In this document: piece by piece, positions 15,625 to 25,113 of the stretch | Numbering within the stretch: position 1 is the stretch's first letter | Layout: each line of letters begins with the position of its first letter | Assembly (NCBI RefSeq): GCF_000379945.1 | Contig: NZ_KB904124.1 | Coordinates: 604,484 to 668,483 of the forward strand | Direction: 5' to 3' | Source: Porphyromonas macacae DSM 20710 = JCM 13914 | GTDB lineage: Bacteria; Bacteroidota; Bacteroidia; Bacteroidales; Porphyromonadaceae | Length of the DNA: 64,000 nt | Program-made: the position numbers and the translations under genes | The notes under the pieces: generated by a model | Told to the model about the DNA's origin: nothing | Database searches by the model: none | Seen by the model: the letters and a program-made list of their open reading frames with translations, nothing else

Positions 15625-17028
15625 TTACTTGCCGATGCAGAAGTGTTTGAAGATGTTGTGGAGAATATTTTCACTGGTAATTTCTCCGCCGGTGATTTCC
15701 CCGAGCAGGTGGATGGCTTCTCGTAAATCCTGTGCAAGCAGATCCCCGCTTAGTCCGTTTGTCAGCCCTTGGATGACCTGATTGAGCGATCGATTTGCTT
15801 TTAGCAACAATGCGTGGTGGCGTGCGTTGCTGATGACAATATCGCCTTCAGCCACGGAGGGCAGGGCGGCTGCCTTGGCAATCTCCGATCTCAGATAATC
15901 CATTTGCCGGTCTTTCGATGCCGACACGTAAGCTACACTTCCGTTTTTTAAGACTGATTCGTTGAAACAGGCAATCCGGTCTTCGTCTGCCAGATCAATT
16001 TTATTGAATACGGTAATCAGCCTTTGTTCCGGGACGAGATGTTCGATCACATCGAGATAAACTGCGGGAAGTCCGTTCTTGATTACTTCCGTAATATCCA
16101 AAATAACGAGTACGATGGCGGCCTCTTTGAGTTTTTTGAAACTTCGTTCGATACCCATGGACTCGACAACGTCTTCCGTATGCCTCAGTCCTGCCGTATC
16201 GATGAAACGATACAGAACGCCGTCTATGACAACCGTATCTTCGATAACGTCCCGGGTTGTGCCGTGAATGTTGCTTACAATAGCTTTTTCTTCACCCACC
16301 AGCCTGTTGAGCAAGGTACTTTTGCCTGCATTGGTGGGACCTACGATAGCCACGGGAATACCTTTTTTTATGGCATTGCCCAGTCTGAAACTTTGCTCCA
16401 GACGATTGATGCGGTCGACGATGTCTTTCGCAAAAGTCAGCAGTTCGTCGCGATTGGCGAAGGTGACATCTTCCTCACTGAAATCCAGTTCCAACTCCAT
16501 TAATGAGGTGAAGTGCAGGAGCTTGTCTCTCAGTCCGTTTAACTCGTTGCTGAAAGATCCCCGCATTTGTTGCATGGCCATACGGTGTTGGGCACGGCTT
16601 TCGCTCGCTATGAGATCGGCTACAGCCTCGGCCTGGCTCAAATCCATTTTTCCATTGAGATAGGCACGTTGGGTAAATTCGCCCGGTTCTGCCAACCGGC
16701 ATCCTGAGGCTATTAACGTTTGGAGTATATTTTGTTCGATGTAGGTGGAGGCGTGACAACTGATTTCGATAACATTCTCTCCTGTGTATGAATGCGGAGC
16801 ATGAAAAGCCGTAGCCACCACTTCATCCAACATATCCCCGCCGGAGGAGTTGAAAGTGCAGAAAACGGCTTGCCGATCGGGCAATTCAATCGGTTTACCT
16901 CTTTTTTTCAGATAGGGCAGGGTATAGGTGAGAGCTTCAGGACCTGATATGCGGATAACCGCAATTCCACCCATGCCCGCAGCCGTGGCCGTGGCACAAA
17001 TCGTATCGCTGTTGATATTTCCTGTCAT
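15625..17028 (-). CDS. mnmE: tRNA modification GTPase MnmE
   Basis: 467 residues, normal length. The N-terminal folate-binding domain begins DTICATATAAGMGGIAVIRI. The inserted G domain has G1 GPTNAGKST at 230-238 and DTAG at 277-280. The protein ends in CIGK with Cys464, the catalytic C-terminal motif. With MnmG it installs the 5-carboxymethylaminomethyl-type group on U34 of certain tRNAs. It marks the right flank of the accessory island. Confidence 0.97.
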   Translation of the reverse strand: MTGNINSDTICATATAAGMGGIAVIRISGPEALTYTLPYLKKRGKPIELPDRQAVFCTFNSSGGDMLDEVVATAFHAPHSYTGENVIEISCHASTYIEQNILQTLIASGCRLAEPGEFTQRAYLNGKMDLSQAEAVADLIASESRAQHRMAMQQMRGSFSNELNGLRDKLLHFTSLMELELDFSEEDVTFANRDELLTFAKDIVDRINRLEQSFRLGNAIKKGIPVAIVGPTNAGKSTLLNRLVGEEKAIVSNIHGTTRDVIEDTVVIDGVLYRFIDTAGLRHTEDVVESMGIERSFKKLKEAAIVLVILDITEVIKNGLPAVYLDVIEHLVPEQRLITVFNKIDLADEDRIACFNESVLKNGSVAYVSASKDRQMDYLRSEIAKAAALPSVAEGDIVISNARHHALLLKANRSLNQVIQGLTNGLSGDLLAQDLREAIHLLGEITGGEITSENILHNIFKHFCIGK

Positions 17029-17104
17029 GGAACTTTTTATTTTTTATAAAGATATGGATTTTGCCTAAAATTCGTCCGAGCGTTTTTTCGGAAAACACAG
17101 AAAA

Positions 17105-17144
17105 CGGGCTGCCTTTCAGCCTTTCGACTAAAGAAGACAGCCCG
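17105..17144 (-). terminator. Intrinsic terminator after pgk
   Basis: On the minus strand CGGGCTGTC...GGCAGCCCG forms a GC-rich stem followed by TTTTCTGTGTTTT. It lies 20 bp beyond the pgk stop. Confidence 0.7.
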
Positions 17145-17163
17145 AGTCTCTTTTGCTTAATTA

Positions 17164-18420
17164 TCAATCTTCGATGGCTGCAATGCCCGGAAGTCTTTTT
17201 CCTTCGATAGCCTCCAATAGTGCACCGCCGCCGGTGCTTACGTAACTCATTTGGTCTGCCAGTCCGAATTTGTTTACACAGGCAACACTGTCTCCTCCAC
17301 CCACGAGGGAGAAAGCGCTGTTACGTGTGGCTTCGGCTATGGCTTCGGCTACGGCACGGGAGCCATGGGTGAAATTTTCAAATTCGAATACACCTGTGGG
17401 GCCGTTCCATAAAATGGTTTTTGAGTTCAGGATAACTTTTCTGAAAGTTTCGATGCTATCGGGGCCGATGTCCAAACCTTCCCAACCATCGGGGATTTCG
17501 TTGTTTGGTGCATATTGAGTTTTGGCATCATTGCTAAAGCTGTCTGCTATTTTGGCATCGGTGGAGATGACCAGATTTACCCCCTTTTCTTTTGCCTTGG
17601 CTATGATTTCGAGGGCCAGGTCCAGTTTGTCGTTTTCACAAATCGAATTCCCGATCTTTCCGCCTCCGGCTTTTGCGAATGTATAGCTCATGCCGCCGGT
17701 GAGGATGAGATTATCCACTTTATTAAGCAGGTTTTCGATGATTTCGATTTTGGAAGAAACTTTAGATCCGCCCATAATGGCCGTGAAAGGACGCTCGAAA
17801 TCGTTATTGATCTTTTGAATGGCTTTTACCTCTTTTTCCATCAGGTAGCCGAACATTTTATGATCCTTATCGAAATAATCTGCAATCAAAGCCGTAGAAG
17901 CATGTGCACGGTGAGCCGTACCGAAGGCATCGTTTACATAAGCATCCGCCATGGAAGCCAATTTTTTTGTAAAGGCTTTTTGGCTCTCTTTTACCGCCTT
18001 TTTTGCGCTTGCCTTTTCTTTATCCGAAGCATCTTCTTTCAGACCTCGGGGTTTACCCTCTTCTTCGGCGTAGAAACGAAGATTTTCAAGCAGAAGAGCT
18101 TCGCCCGGATTCAAATTTTCAGCCATCTGCATGGCTTCTTCGCCCACACAGTCCGGTGCAAACTTTACGGTGCATCCGAGCAATTCCTGTACATGAGCTA
18201 AAATATGTTTGAGCGAATATTTTTCTTCCACACCTTTCGGGCGTCCCAGATGCGAGCCGATAACGGGCATTCCCCCGTCAGCGATGATTTTCTTTAGAGT
18301 GGGAAGAGCCGCTTTGATGCGTGTGTCGTCCGTAATGTTAAATTTTTCGTCAAGAGGGACATTGAAATCTACCCTGACGAATACTCTCTTACCATTGAAA
18401 TCGAATTGGTCGATAGTCAT
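17164..18420 (-). CDS. pgk: Phosphoglycerate kinase
   Basis: 418 residues. Family landmarks are present from end to end: [14 protein letters not shown] at the N-terminus, GSHLGRPKG, the hinge region with [13 protein letters not shown], and the nucleotide-binding WNGPTGVFE and [13 protein letters not shown] near the C-terminus. It catalyses ATP formation from 1,3-bisphosphoglycerate in glycolysis. Its own terminator follows, and the mscS stop lies 60 bp upstream. Confidence 0.97.
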   Translation of the reverse strand: MTIDQFDFNGKRVFVRVDFNVPLDEKFNITDDTRIKAALPTLKKIIADGGMPVIGSHLGRPKGVEEKYSLKHILAHVQELLGCTVKFAPDCVGEEAMQMAENLNPGEALLLENLRFYAEEEGKPRGLKEDASDKEKASAKKAVKESQKAFTKKLASMADAYVNDAFGTAHRAHASTALIADYFDKDHKMFGYLMEKEVKAIQKINNDFERPFTAIMGGSKVSSKIEIIENLLNKVDNLILTGGMSYTFAKAGGGKIGNSICENDKLDLALEIIAKAKEKGVNLVISTDAKIADSFSNDAKTQYAPNNEIPDGWEGLDIGPDSIETFRKVILNSKTILWNGPTGVFEFENFTHGSRAVAEAIAEATRNSAFSLVGGGDSVACVNKFGLADQMSYVSTGGGALLEAIEGKRLPGIAAIED

Positions 18421-18480
18421 AATAATCAGTTCAATAAATTATTTATAGAAACCGGTGTGCAGTTTTTGCACGCCATAACA

Positions 18481-19323
18481 TTAAATTTCATTCTTTTTAT
18501 CATTGTTTTCAGCGTAATGTATCACTCGCTGAGGCAAAGGTATATCAATATTATTTTGTTTGAACAGACGGAAGATATTTTTGCGGATATCGCTTTTTAT
18601 GTTTTCAACCCTGAAGAGGTTATTACACCAAAAGTAGACCGTATAGTGAACCGCATGGGCTTCAAATTCGTTCAACCGTACAAAAGGATTCGGGTGGGGC
18701 AGAACTTCCGGTTGCATTTTCGCCGCTTCTATCATCAGCTTGCACACCGTTTCCACATCGGCTTTATAGCTTGCTCCTACGGATACGTCGAACCGTGAAA
18801 CCTGCGTGTTGTGGCTCCAATTGATCAGCTGTTGTCTGGTCAGTTGCGAATTGGGCAAAATGATTATTTTATCGTCACGGGTTATAACACAAGTCGTGCG
18901 CATCTTGATTTCCTTAACCTGGCATACCATTCCTCCCAAATTGATAATATCTCCGACCTTTACAGAAGAGTCCAGAAGAATAACCAGACCGGAAAAGAAG
19001 TCGCTGAAAACATTTTGCAACCCCAAACCGATTCCCACGAGCAGAGCTGCCGACCCCGCCAGTATGACCGAGAGATTTAAGCCGAAGTTTTGCAGCAGGA
19101 TAACGATCGTAAAGAGCCAGACACCATAATTTATAAGTCTATTGAGGGAATATTTTTTGCCAACATCGAGGGTGGAAATCCTATCCAATCCCTTTTTTAT
19201 GGCAAACAGGAGCAGGATGACTACAACAACGATAATACCCGCATTGATAAGACCGTGTATCGTAATCTGAATATTCCCCCATTGCAACAGGGTATCCATA
19301 GATGTTTTTGCGTCCAGATTCAT
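18481..19323 (-). CDS. Small-conductance mechanosensitive channel (MscS family)
   Basis: 280 residues. Three membrane helices occupy ~20-105; the pore-lining region reads LAGSAALLVGIGLGLQNVFS, followed by the beta domain signature GLVILLDSSVKVGDII and the alpha/beta C-terminal domain. Length and layout are those of the minimal MscS channels, which open under membrane tension in hypo-osmotic shock. Met9 (MDTLLQWGN) is an alternative start. Confidence 0.93.
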   Translation of the reverse strand: MNLDAKTSMDTLLQWGNIQITIHGLINAGIIVVVVILLLFAIKKGLDRISTLDVGKKYSLNRLINYGVWLFTIVILLQNFGLNLSVILAGSAALLVGIGLGLQNVFSDFFSGLVILLDSSVKVGDIINLGGMVCQVKEIKMRTTCVITRDDKIIILPNSQLTRQQLINWSHNTQVSRFDVSVGASYKADVETVCKLMIEAAKMQPEVLPHPNPFVRLNEFEAHAVHYTVYFWCNNLFRVENIKSDIRKNIFRLFKQNNIDIPLPQRVIHYAENNDKKNEI

Positions 19324-19488
19324 CTTACAGATTTATTTTTGCAGAGTTGTCCGCCTTTTTGATCAAAGGCTCGCAATCCTTTGTAAAAATAGCAATTATT
19401 ACCAAAGATAAAAAGGCTTTGTTTGTTTGTTTTCATGCGTGTTGGGAACTCACCAAGCAGGGGGATAATAGCACAATGGTAAGAAATG

Positions 19489-19603
19489 GGAAATTCTCTG
19501 CCTGATGGATGAAAATTCTTGTTAAGGAAAATAAAAAACCAAGTTAACTTGGATAAAAATCGTTTGCCTGAAGAATTTTCATCCATCAGGCAGAGAATTT
19601 TCA
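19489..19603. repeat. Long-armed palindromic element, copy 1
   Basis: Two 32-nt arms, 19489-19520 and 19571-19602, are inverted copies with one mismatch (core CTCTGCCTGATGGATGAAAA). The ~50-bp centre contains CCAAGTTAACTTGG (19539-19552), itself a palindrome. A second copy is at 49420-49530. There is no ORF. Confidence 0.85.
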
Positions 19604-19700
19604 ATCGTCTTAACAGGATTTTTTTGACCGGCAATAACAGACACTGAAAAAGGGGGATTCTTTTTTATCTATTGCGGTTATAAATGAGAGGGGATATTAT

Positions 19701-19857
19701 GAAAAGACGCGTGCCATCATACGCAAATTAATGCCTTGCTTGCGACATTCGGCTTCAGTCACGTACTTCAGCACACTCCTTTGAGCCTCAGTCTTAGTAC
19801 GCATTCTGACGTACCTAATAGGGGCTGTGCCAAAATCGAATTTTGATACAGCCCCTT
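19701..19857. repeat. Diverged copy of the ~165-bp dispersed repeat
   Basis: It begins GACGCGTGCCATCATACGCAAAT, contains CACGTACTTCAGCAC, and ends in the hairpin GGGGCTGTGCCAAAA...TTTTGATACAGCCCC at 19821-19855. It is in the same orientation as the copy at 26570. Together with the palindrome at 19489 it fills the gene-free stretch 19324-19885. Confidence 0.8.
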
Positions 19858-19885
19858 ATATGGAAAAATAAACTTTGACTGTGTT

Positions 19886-20362
19886 TTACTTTTTCTTACG
19901 TCTGAATATTCTGTTAAGAAAGTTCCTCTTTACGAAAGACATTGTTCCGATCCATAGGACAGGTTTTATGATTTCGTAAATATTTTGTCCCAGTTTTTCG
20001 TCTGCCACGGTCATTTCCAATGGCCGGGGTCTTTCATCCGAAGCGTGTCCTGTAATTCGTCCTCCGGTATTTCGTATGTGCCCTAAGATATTTTCGTTTT
20101 TTTGTTTGGAAGGCTTGAAAATCCCCGGTATGAAACTCGAAAAGATTTGTCCGGCATGTCCCTTGAGGATTTTAATTCTTCTAACTGTGCGATCTGCAAA
20201 AGAATTATGCGGAGCTACCGTTCTGTATGCTTTTTGTTTAATGATGTCCGATTTGTTTTCGTTAACATACTGGAGTCGACGCTGAAGATTTTGTTCTGAT
20301 ACCTTTGCTTGAAAAAGAGCATCTTCATATCTTTTTTTCAATAAATCATAAGAATATTTCAT
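19886..20362 (-). CDS. Conserved-type hypothetical protein, third gene of the YtxH/holin-X trio
   Basis: 158 residues, basic, without a signal peptide. The N-terminal ~45 residues form a probable coiled coil (LLKKRYEDALFQAKVSEQNL), a hydrophobic stretch lies near 130-145 (IIKPVLWIGTMSFV), and the tail is RRKKK-rich. No known domain is recognised. It lies 20 bp downstream of the holin-X-like gene and probably shares its transcript, which suggests an envelope-associated role, but nothing more can be said. Confidence 0.65.
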   Translation of the reverse strand: MKYSYDLLKKRYEDALFQAKVSEQNLQRRLQYVNENKSDIIKQKAYRTVAPHNSFADRTVRRIKILKGHAGQIFSSFIPGIFKPSKQKNENILGHIRNTGGRITGHASDERPRPLEMTVADEKLGQNIYEIIKPVLWIGTMSFVKRNFLNRIFRRKKK

Positions 20363-20382
20363 TTCTGATCCTCCTTTCGTTC

Positions 20383-20829
20383 TTATTTGTTAAAAGATGC
20401 CTGTTCTTTATCTTCATTGGCCGGCAGTTCCTTCTTTTTCATCTTTTCCGGAATGTCGGCTTCCATTTCGCGGCGGACATCATCGGCCAAATTCAGGAAG
20501 AAGGATGCAACCTTGCTTTTCAGTAAACCGGAATTCTTGGGCTTAACGAATAGCCAGATCATCAACAACAGGAAATAGAAACCTCCTACAATTAAGAAAC
20601 CCATTGCGGGTGTACTCTTCAGCCAGCTGCCGACAGCGAAACTTAAAGCGATATTCAAAAAAAGAAAAGCTGCTGCTGCAAAAACAACTACCAACAAAAA
20701 ATGACCGATATAACCGAATGCTCTTGAAACCCTTATGCCCATTGCATAATAAAAGCGTTCGATTTGTGCTTTCAAATAATTGCCGGCTTCGTTTTTCAGA
20801 GATTTGAAGTGATTATCATCTATTTGCAT
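20383..20829 (-). CDS. Phage-holin-3_6/holin-X-like (DUF1469) membrane protein
   Basis: 148 residues. Two strong membrane helices near 42-65 and 75-98 (FLLVVVFAAAAFLFLNIAL; FLIVGGFYFLLLMIWLFV) are flanked by an amphipathic N-terminus and a charged C-terminus, the pattern of the DUF1469 family. Despite the family name these are widespread chromosomal membrane proteins, often next to YtxH genes as here. Function unknown. Confidence 0.75.
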   Translation of the reverse strand: MQIDDNHFKSLKNEAGNYLKAQIERFYYAMGIRVSRAFGYIGHFLLVVVFAAAAFLFLNIALSFAVGSWLKSTPAMGFLIVGGFYFLLLMIWLFVKPKNSGLLKSKVASFFLNLADDVRREMEADIPEKMKKKELPANEDKEQASFNK

Positions 20830-21045
20830 AGTTTATATTTATTATTCGTGATTATATACTGTTTTCAAGAAGACCTTGTATACAGGTCGCTCTCCTCTTC
20901 CGAACTCCAACAGGCTGAACAAACGACTTAAGAAAAGAATCAAAAACAGAATGCGAAGATCGGCACACCGGATATACGTGATTTACCGCAAACCGACAAC
21001 CAATCTCCGCATGTAGTGACTTTTGATTGCTATATGCCACACTAT

Positions 21046-21309
21046 TTATTTGGTAGCATCATTCAGTTCTTCTTCGATTTCATCCACGATGTCTTCCGTT
21101 TCTTTGATAAGACGGTCTTTATAACGCATATATTTATCTTTTGCATCGTAATAACCTTCTACCACCGAGTCCTTAAACTTATCGGCCGTACTGTACATAT
21201 CATCGAGGAATCGCTCACGTCTGTTGCGATCTGAAAAATAAGCACTCAGTGCTCCTACCAACGCCCCGACTGCTACACCCAAGGCGAATTTTACATTACC
21301 ATTTGCCAT
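21046..21309 (-). CDS. YtxH-domain protein
   Basis: 87 residues. An N-terminal glycine-rich membrane segment (KFALGVAVGALVGALSAYFS) is followed by DRNRRERFLDDMYS and a long charged helix, as in YtxH-like general-stress proteins. It is the first gene of a leftward trio with a holin-X-like gene and a hypothetical gene; the 216-bp gap to the second gene shows no feature I can name. Confidence 0.8.
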   Translation of the reverse strand: MANGNVKFALGVAVGALVGALSAYFSDRNRRERFLDDMYSTADKFKDSVVEGYYDAKDKYMRYKDRLIKETEDIVDEIEEELNDATK

Positions 21310-21418
21310 AATAACCCTTTCAATTTAATCGTGTTGTTCTACAATTTTCTTAAAAACATCTCTCTTGTTTTACTCTTAAAGATAATAAAAAATGTTAGAA
21401 CTCCTTTTCTTTCATAAC

Positions 21419-21449
21419 CTTAAATACGGCATTCGATACCGTATTTAAG
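21419..21449. other. Hairpin in the divergent ytxH/U32 intergenic region
   Basis: CTTAAATACGG and CCGTATTTAAG are perfect 11-bp inverted arms around CATTCGATA. It sits between two divergently transcribed genes, so it is unlikely to terminate either; it could be an operator. Confidence 0.45.
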
Positions 21450-21544
21450 TTCTTCCTGTTTATTTGTATTCCGATAAGGGGAATGATATTTCACACTTTC
21501 TTCTTTTTTGTGCAAAAAAATGCCACCTCTTGAGCTATTGTGTT

Positions 21545-21552
21545 TATCTTTG
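21545..21552 (+). promoter_or_regulatory. Probable -7 box of the U32-family gene
   Basis: TATCTTTG fits TAnnTTTG. It lies 12 bp before the ATG at 21564, which excludes the earlier ATG at 21540 and implies a nearly leaderless mRNA or a start at 21573. Confidence 0.5.
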
Positions 21553-21563
21553 TCACAAATAAT

Positions 21564-22838
21564 ATGCCGGTTATGACTTACCAAAATTTAGAAAAGGACC
21601 TTGAAATTATGGCCCCTGCGGGTTCATACGAATCCCTTATGGCTGCCATCAAAGCCGGGGCAGGTTCGGTATATTTCGGTATCGAAGGATTGAATATGCG
21701 TGCCCGATCGGCAAATAATTTCACTGAAGAAGATCTGCGACGCATCTGTGACATTTGCCGGGAGGCCGGGGTTAAAAGTTATCTGACCGTAAATACGATT
21801 ATCTATGACAGTGATCTGGCGCTGATGCGCAATATCGTCGATGCCGCTAAAGATGCAGGCATATCCGCCATTATAGCAAGTGATGTGGCTGTAATGCAAT
21901 ATGCGCGCAGTATCGGGGTGGAAGTTCACCTCTCGACACAGCTCAATATATGTAATGTGGAGGCGCTGAGATTTTATGCCCGGTTTGCAGATGTTGTGGT
22001 GCTGGCGCGTGAGCTGAGCCTCGAACAGGTAAAACAGATATACGAAACAATCGAAAAAGAGGAGATTAAAGGGCCCGGTGGGGAGTTGATCCGTATCGAA
22101 ATGTTTGTACACGGAGCACTGTGTATGGCTGTCAGCGGCAAATGCTACCTGAGCCTGCATGAACTTAACAGCAGTGCAAACAGAGGAGCATGCGGACAGA
22201 TATGCAGACGGGCTTACACGGTTAAAGATAAAGACACGGGCATCGAATTGGATATCGAGAACGAATATATCATGTCTCCAAAAGACCTGAAAACCATTCA
22301 TTTCATCAATAAAATGGTAGATGCCGGCGTACGTGTTTTCAAAATCGAAGGACGCGCCAGAGGCCCCGAATATGTATATACGGTTGTAAAGGCCTATAAA
22401 GAAGCGTTGCAGGCTTGCTGCAACGGTACATTCGAAGAAGCGGACGTGGAGGAATGGAACAGCAGGCTTTCGACTGTTTTTAATCGCGGCTTCTGGGATG
22501 GTTATTACTCCGGAAAGCGCTTGGGCGAATGGACTTCGCGTTACGGATCTGATGCCACGAAAGAAAAAGTATATATCGGAAAAATAAACAAATACTTTTC
22601 CAATATAGAAGTAGCGGAAGTGGAAATTCAGACAGGTGAATTGAGTGTGGGAGATGAAATTCTTATCACAGGACCTACGACCGGATTGATCCGGATGACC
22701 GTGGACGAAATTCGATTCGATCTGAAACCGGTAGAGAAAGCCGTTAAAGGGCAGTGCATATCTTTCAAGGTACCGGAAAAAGTTCGTCCCAATGATAAGG
22801 TTTACCTTTTCAGAGACAGACCTTTACAGATCAGTTAA
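21564..22838 (+). CDS. Peptidase U32-family protein (tRNA hydroxylation, TrhP/RlhA-type)
   Basis: 424 residues from 21564. It begins with EIMAPAGSYESLMAAIKAGA and has the U32 signature region around IEMFVHGALCMAVSGKCYLS with the cysteines of GACGQICRRAY. A C-terminal beta-barrel-like part follows (VGDEILITGPTTG). Despite the 'peptidase' name, characterised relatives introduce hydroxyl groups on tRNA U34 or on 23S rRNA and use Fe-S centres and prephenate-derived chemistry. Which substrate applies here cannot be decided. The thioesterase gene starts 37 bp downstream. Confidence 0.85.
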   Translation: MPVMTYQNLEKDLEIMAPAGSYESLMAAIKAGAGSVYFGIEGLNMRARSANNFTEEDLRRICDICREAGVKSYLTVNTIIYDSDLALMRNIVDAAKDAGISAIIASDVAVMQYARSIGVEVHLSTQLNICNVEALRFYARFADVVVLARELSLEQVKQIYETIEKEEIKGPGGELIRIEMFVHGALCMAVSGKCYLSLHELNSSANRGACGQICRRAYTVKDKDTGIELDIENEYIMSPKDLKTIHFINKMVDAGVRVFKIEGRARGPEYVYTVVKAYKEALQACCNGTFEEADVEEWNSRLSTVFNRGFWDGYYSGKRLGEWTSRYGSDATKEKVYIGKINKYFSNIEVAEVEIQTGELSVGDEILITGPTTGLIRMTVDEIRFDLKPVEKAVKGQCISFKVPEKVRPNDKVYLFRDRPLQIS

Positions 22839-22875
22839 CGAGAAACCACTATTAATTCTTATATATAATATAAAA

Positions 22876-23292
22876 ATGAAAACCCCGAAAGATTTTATAT
22901 TCAGCATCGATATGAAAGTAAGAGACTACGAATGCGACTTGCAGGGCGTAGTCAACAATGCCAATTATCAGCACTATATGGAGCATACACGCCACGAGTT
23001 CCTGGAGTCTTTAGGTGACAATTTTGCGCGTATGCACGAGATGGGTGTCGATGCTTTTGTATACAGGGTATCCATAACCTACAAAAAATCCCTTCGCAGC
23101 GGAGACCGTTTTACCAGTTCTCTTAAATGTCGCAAAAAGGGGCCTTATCTTATCTTTGACCAGTATATTTTTACCGAAAGCGGTGAAATCTCTGCTTATG
23201 CCGAAATCGAAACCGTAGCCGTTAAAAACGGGGTGATTACCAGAGGCGAGTATTTTGAAGAGCTTTTGGGCAAGAAGAATATCGAATATTAA
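22876..23292 (+). CDS. Acyl-CoA thioesterase, 4HBT hotdog family
   Basis: 138 residues from the start at 22876 (MKTPKDFIF); the longer frame from 22792 overlaps the preceding gene. The hotdog-fold 4HBT signature is clear: VRDYECDLQGVVNNANYQHY with the catalytic Asp, then MEHTRHEFLE, then VSITYKKSLRSGDRF. Members hydrolyse acyl-CoA or acyl-ACP thioesters. The substrate is unknown. Confidence 0.88.
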   Translation: MKTPKDFIFSIDMKVRDYECDLQGVVNNANYQHYMEHTRHEFLESLGDNFARMHEMGVDAFVYRVSITYKKSLRSGDRFTSSLKCRKKGPYLIFDQYIFTESGEISAYAEIETVAVKNGVITRGEYFEELLGKKNIEY

Positions 23293-23318
23293 CTTTTTTG
23301 AACAGATGATGCAATAAG

Positions 23319-23355
23319 ATGTCCCATAAACGATTTTAAGCCGTTTATGGGACAT
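23319..23355. other. Perfect 14-bp hairpin between thioesterase and folP
   Basis: ATGTCCCATAAACG and CGTTTATGGGACAT are perfect arms around a 9-nt loop. No T-tract follows on the + strand. It lies ~45 bp before the folP start, so it could be a leader structure, an operator or a weak terminator. Confidence 0.5.
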
Positions 23356-23400
23356 ATGGAATATACAGAGATATACTATTTAATAGAATCGATCATGGTC

Positions 23401-24288
23401 ATGAAACAAACGACTCTCAACCTTGGAGGTAAATTATTTTCTCTGGAGAATGCTGCCGTCATGGGTATTGTCAATGTGACACCCGACTCTTTCTATGCAG
23501 GTAGCAGAGTGGGAGAGGAAACCAAATTTCGGAACAGAATAAAGCAAATTATATCCGAAGGCGGCACGATGGTTGATATCGGTGCATACAGTTCAAGACC
23601 GGGAGCAGCTGATATCAGCCCGGCAGAAGAAATGGAGCGTCTGCGTCCGGGACTGAAGATACTCAGAGACGAGTTTCCCGGCCTGCCGGTTTCGGTAGAT
23701 ACTTTCAGAGCCGATATAGCTGCTGCTTGTGTGGAAGAGTATAATGTGGCGATGATCAACGATATTTCCGGAGGGCAGATAGACCCGAAAATGTTTGAAA
23801 CAGTGGCAAGACTCAATGTGCCTTATATCCTTATGCACATGCGCGGAACACCTGAAACCATGCAGCAGTTTACGGAATATAAAGATATAGCTGTAGATGT
23901 TCTGGACTATTTTATTCAAAAGACAACCCGGCTGAGAGAATTGGGAGTGAAGGACATCGTGCTGGATCCCGGATTCGGTTTCAGTAAAACAACGCTGCAA
24001 AACTATGAACTGATGGCGCGAATGGACGAAATCACTCGCATACTTCCTCTGCCGCTGTTGGTGGGTATTTCCAGAAAAAGCATGATTTACAAACTGTTCG
24101 ACAGCACACCGCAGGAGGCCCTGAACGGTACGACTGCATTGAATACCTACAGTTTGCTCCATGGAGCAGACATCCTGCGTGTTCACGATGTGAGAGAAGC
24201 TGTCGAATGTGTTCGAATAGTCGGTTTATTAAAGAAGGGAGAGCAGTTAAAGGACCCTTCTCATTATAAGATTGGCAATAATCATTAA
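23401..24288 (+). CDS. folP: Dihydropteroate synthase
   Basis: 295 residues from 23401; starts at 23395 or earlier are possible, but the upstream ATG at 23347 lies in a hairpin. Diagnostic blocks: MGIVNVTPDSFYAG, GGTMVDIGAYSSRPGA, INDISGG, ILMHMRGTPETMQ and LDPGFGFSKT. It joins p-aminobenzoate to the pterin diphosphate in folate synthesis and is the sulfonamide target. The folP-cdaA order seen here is common in Bacteroidota. Confidence 0.95.
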   Translation: MKQTTLNLGGKLFSLENAAVMGIVNVTPDSFYAGSRVGEETKFRNRIKQIISEGGTMVDIGAYSSRPGAADISPAEEMERLRPGLKILRDEFPGLPVSVDTFRADIAAACVEEYNVAMINDISGGQIDPKMFETVARLNVPYILMHMRGTPETMQQFTEYKDIAVDVLDYFIQKTTRLRELGVKDIVLDPGFGFSKTTLQNYELMARMDEITRILPLPLLVGISRKSMIYKLFDSTPQEALNGTTALNTYSLLHGADILRVHDVREAVECVRIVGLLKKGEQLKDPSHYKIGNNH

Positions 24289-24324
24289 ATTTATTGCCGA
24301 TATTATTCTAATACGCTATTTCTT

Positions 24325-25092
24325 ATGTGGTTGCCTTTTACGATTAAAGATGCTTTAGATATATTCTTTGTAGCCATTTTTATGTTTTATGTCTACAATA
24401 TGCTCAAAAACTCGGGAAGCCGGGCATTGTTCATGGGTATTATTGCTTTTATCGTATTGTGGATATTGATATCTCAGGTATTTCAGATGAGATTGATGGG
24501 AGCGATATTGAACAAGTTTGTGAGCGTGGGCGTATTGGTGCTGGTAATTATCTTCCAGGAAGAAATCCGTCGTTTTCTTTCTTCGATTGGTAGCGCCAAC
24601 GGGATAAAATTCCTCAGGAATATTTTCATGGAGCATAAAAAAGGCAGCGAAAAGGAGGGAACGAAATATGTGGCTCCGGTGGTATTGGCTTCGATGAATC
24701 TGGCACGTAAGAAAACGGGTGCGTTGATTGCCATACAGCAGATGATGGATTTATCGGCATACGAATATACAGGTGAAATGTTCCGTTCGGATATCAATGC
24801 CCGGCTGATTGAAAATATTTTCTTCAAGAATAGCCCTCTTCATGACGGTGCCATGATTATCTCACACAATCAGATCAGGGCTGCCGGATGTATTCTGCCG
24901 GTGGCCAATAATGAAGATTTGAGCAAAGATTTAGGTCTCCGTCACCGTTCGGCCCTGGGGCTGGCACAGGAAACGGATGCCAAAGTTATTATCATTAGCG
25001 AGGAAAGAGGAACCATTTCTTTGGCGCATAGAGGCGAAATCCATGTGGATATCGGTCCGGAAGAACTTCAGCAACGCCTTCTCAGCGAATAA
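24325..25092 (+). CDS. cdaA: Diadenylate cyclase CdaA
   Basis: 255 residues. Three N-terminal membrane helices (~10-80) precede the DAC domain with the catalytic blocks HDGAMII and LRHRSALGL, followed by VIIISEERGTIS. It makes cyclic di-AMP at the membrane. It follows folP by 36 bp and is followed by namZ 21 bp on, suggesting one transcript that links folate and cell-wall-related functions. Confidence 0.94.
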   Translation: MWLPFTIKDALDIFFVAIFMFYVYNMLKNSGSRALFMGIIAFIVLWILISQVFQMRLMGAILNKFVSVGVLVLVIIFQEEIRRFLSSIGSANGIKFLRNIFMEHKKGSEKEGTKYVAPVVLASMNLARKKTGALIAIQQMMDLSAYEYTGEMFRSDINARLIENIFFKNSPLHDGAMIISHNQIRAAGCILPVANNEDLSKDLGLRHRSALGLAQETDAKVIIISEERGTISLAHRGEIHVDIGPEELQQRLLSE

Positions 25093-25113
25093 ATCCAAAT
25101 TTGTTCCTTTTTC

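Noticed and set aside
16024..16503. 159-codon frame opposite mnmE
   Set aside because: It lies antisense inside a well-conserved GTPase gene; its cysteine- and phenylalanine-rich composition is that of a reverse-strand shadow.
17515..18201. 228-codon frame opposite pgk
   Set aside because: Antisense shadow of a highly conserved gene with no domain or ribosome site.
20383..21309. YtxH and holin-X-like genes as prophage remnants
   Set aside because: These families are usual chromosomal membrane proteins; no other phage gene is nearby.
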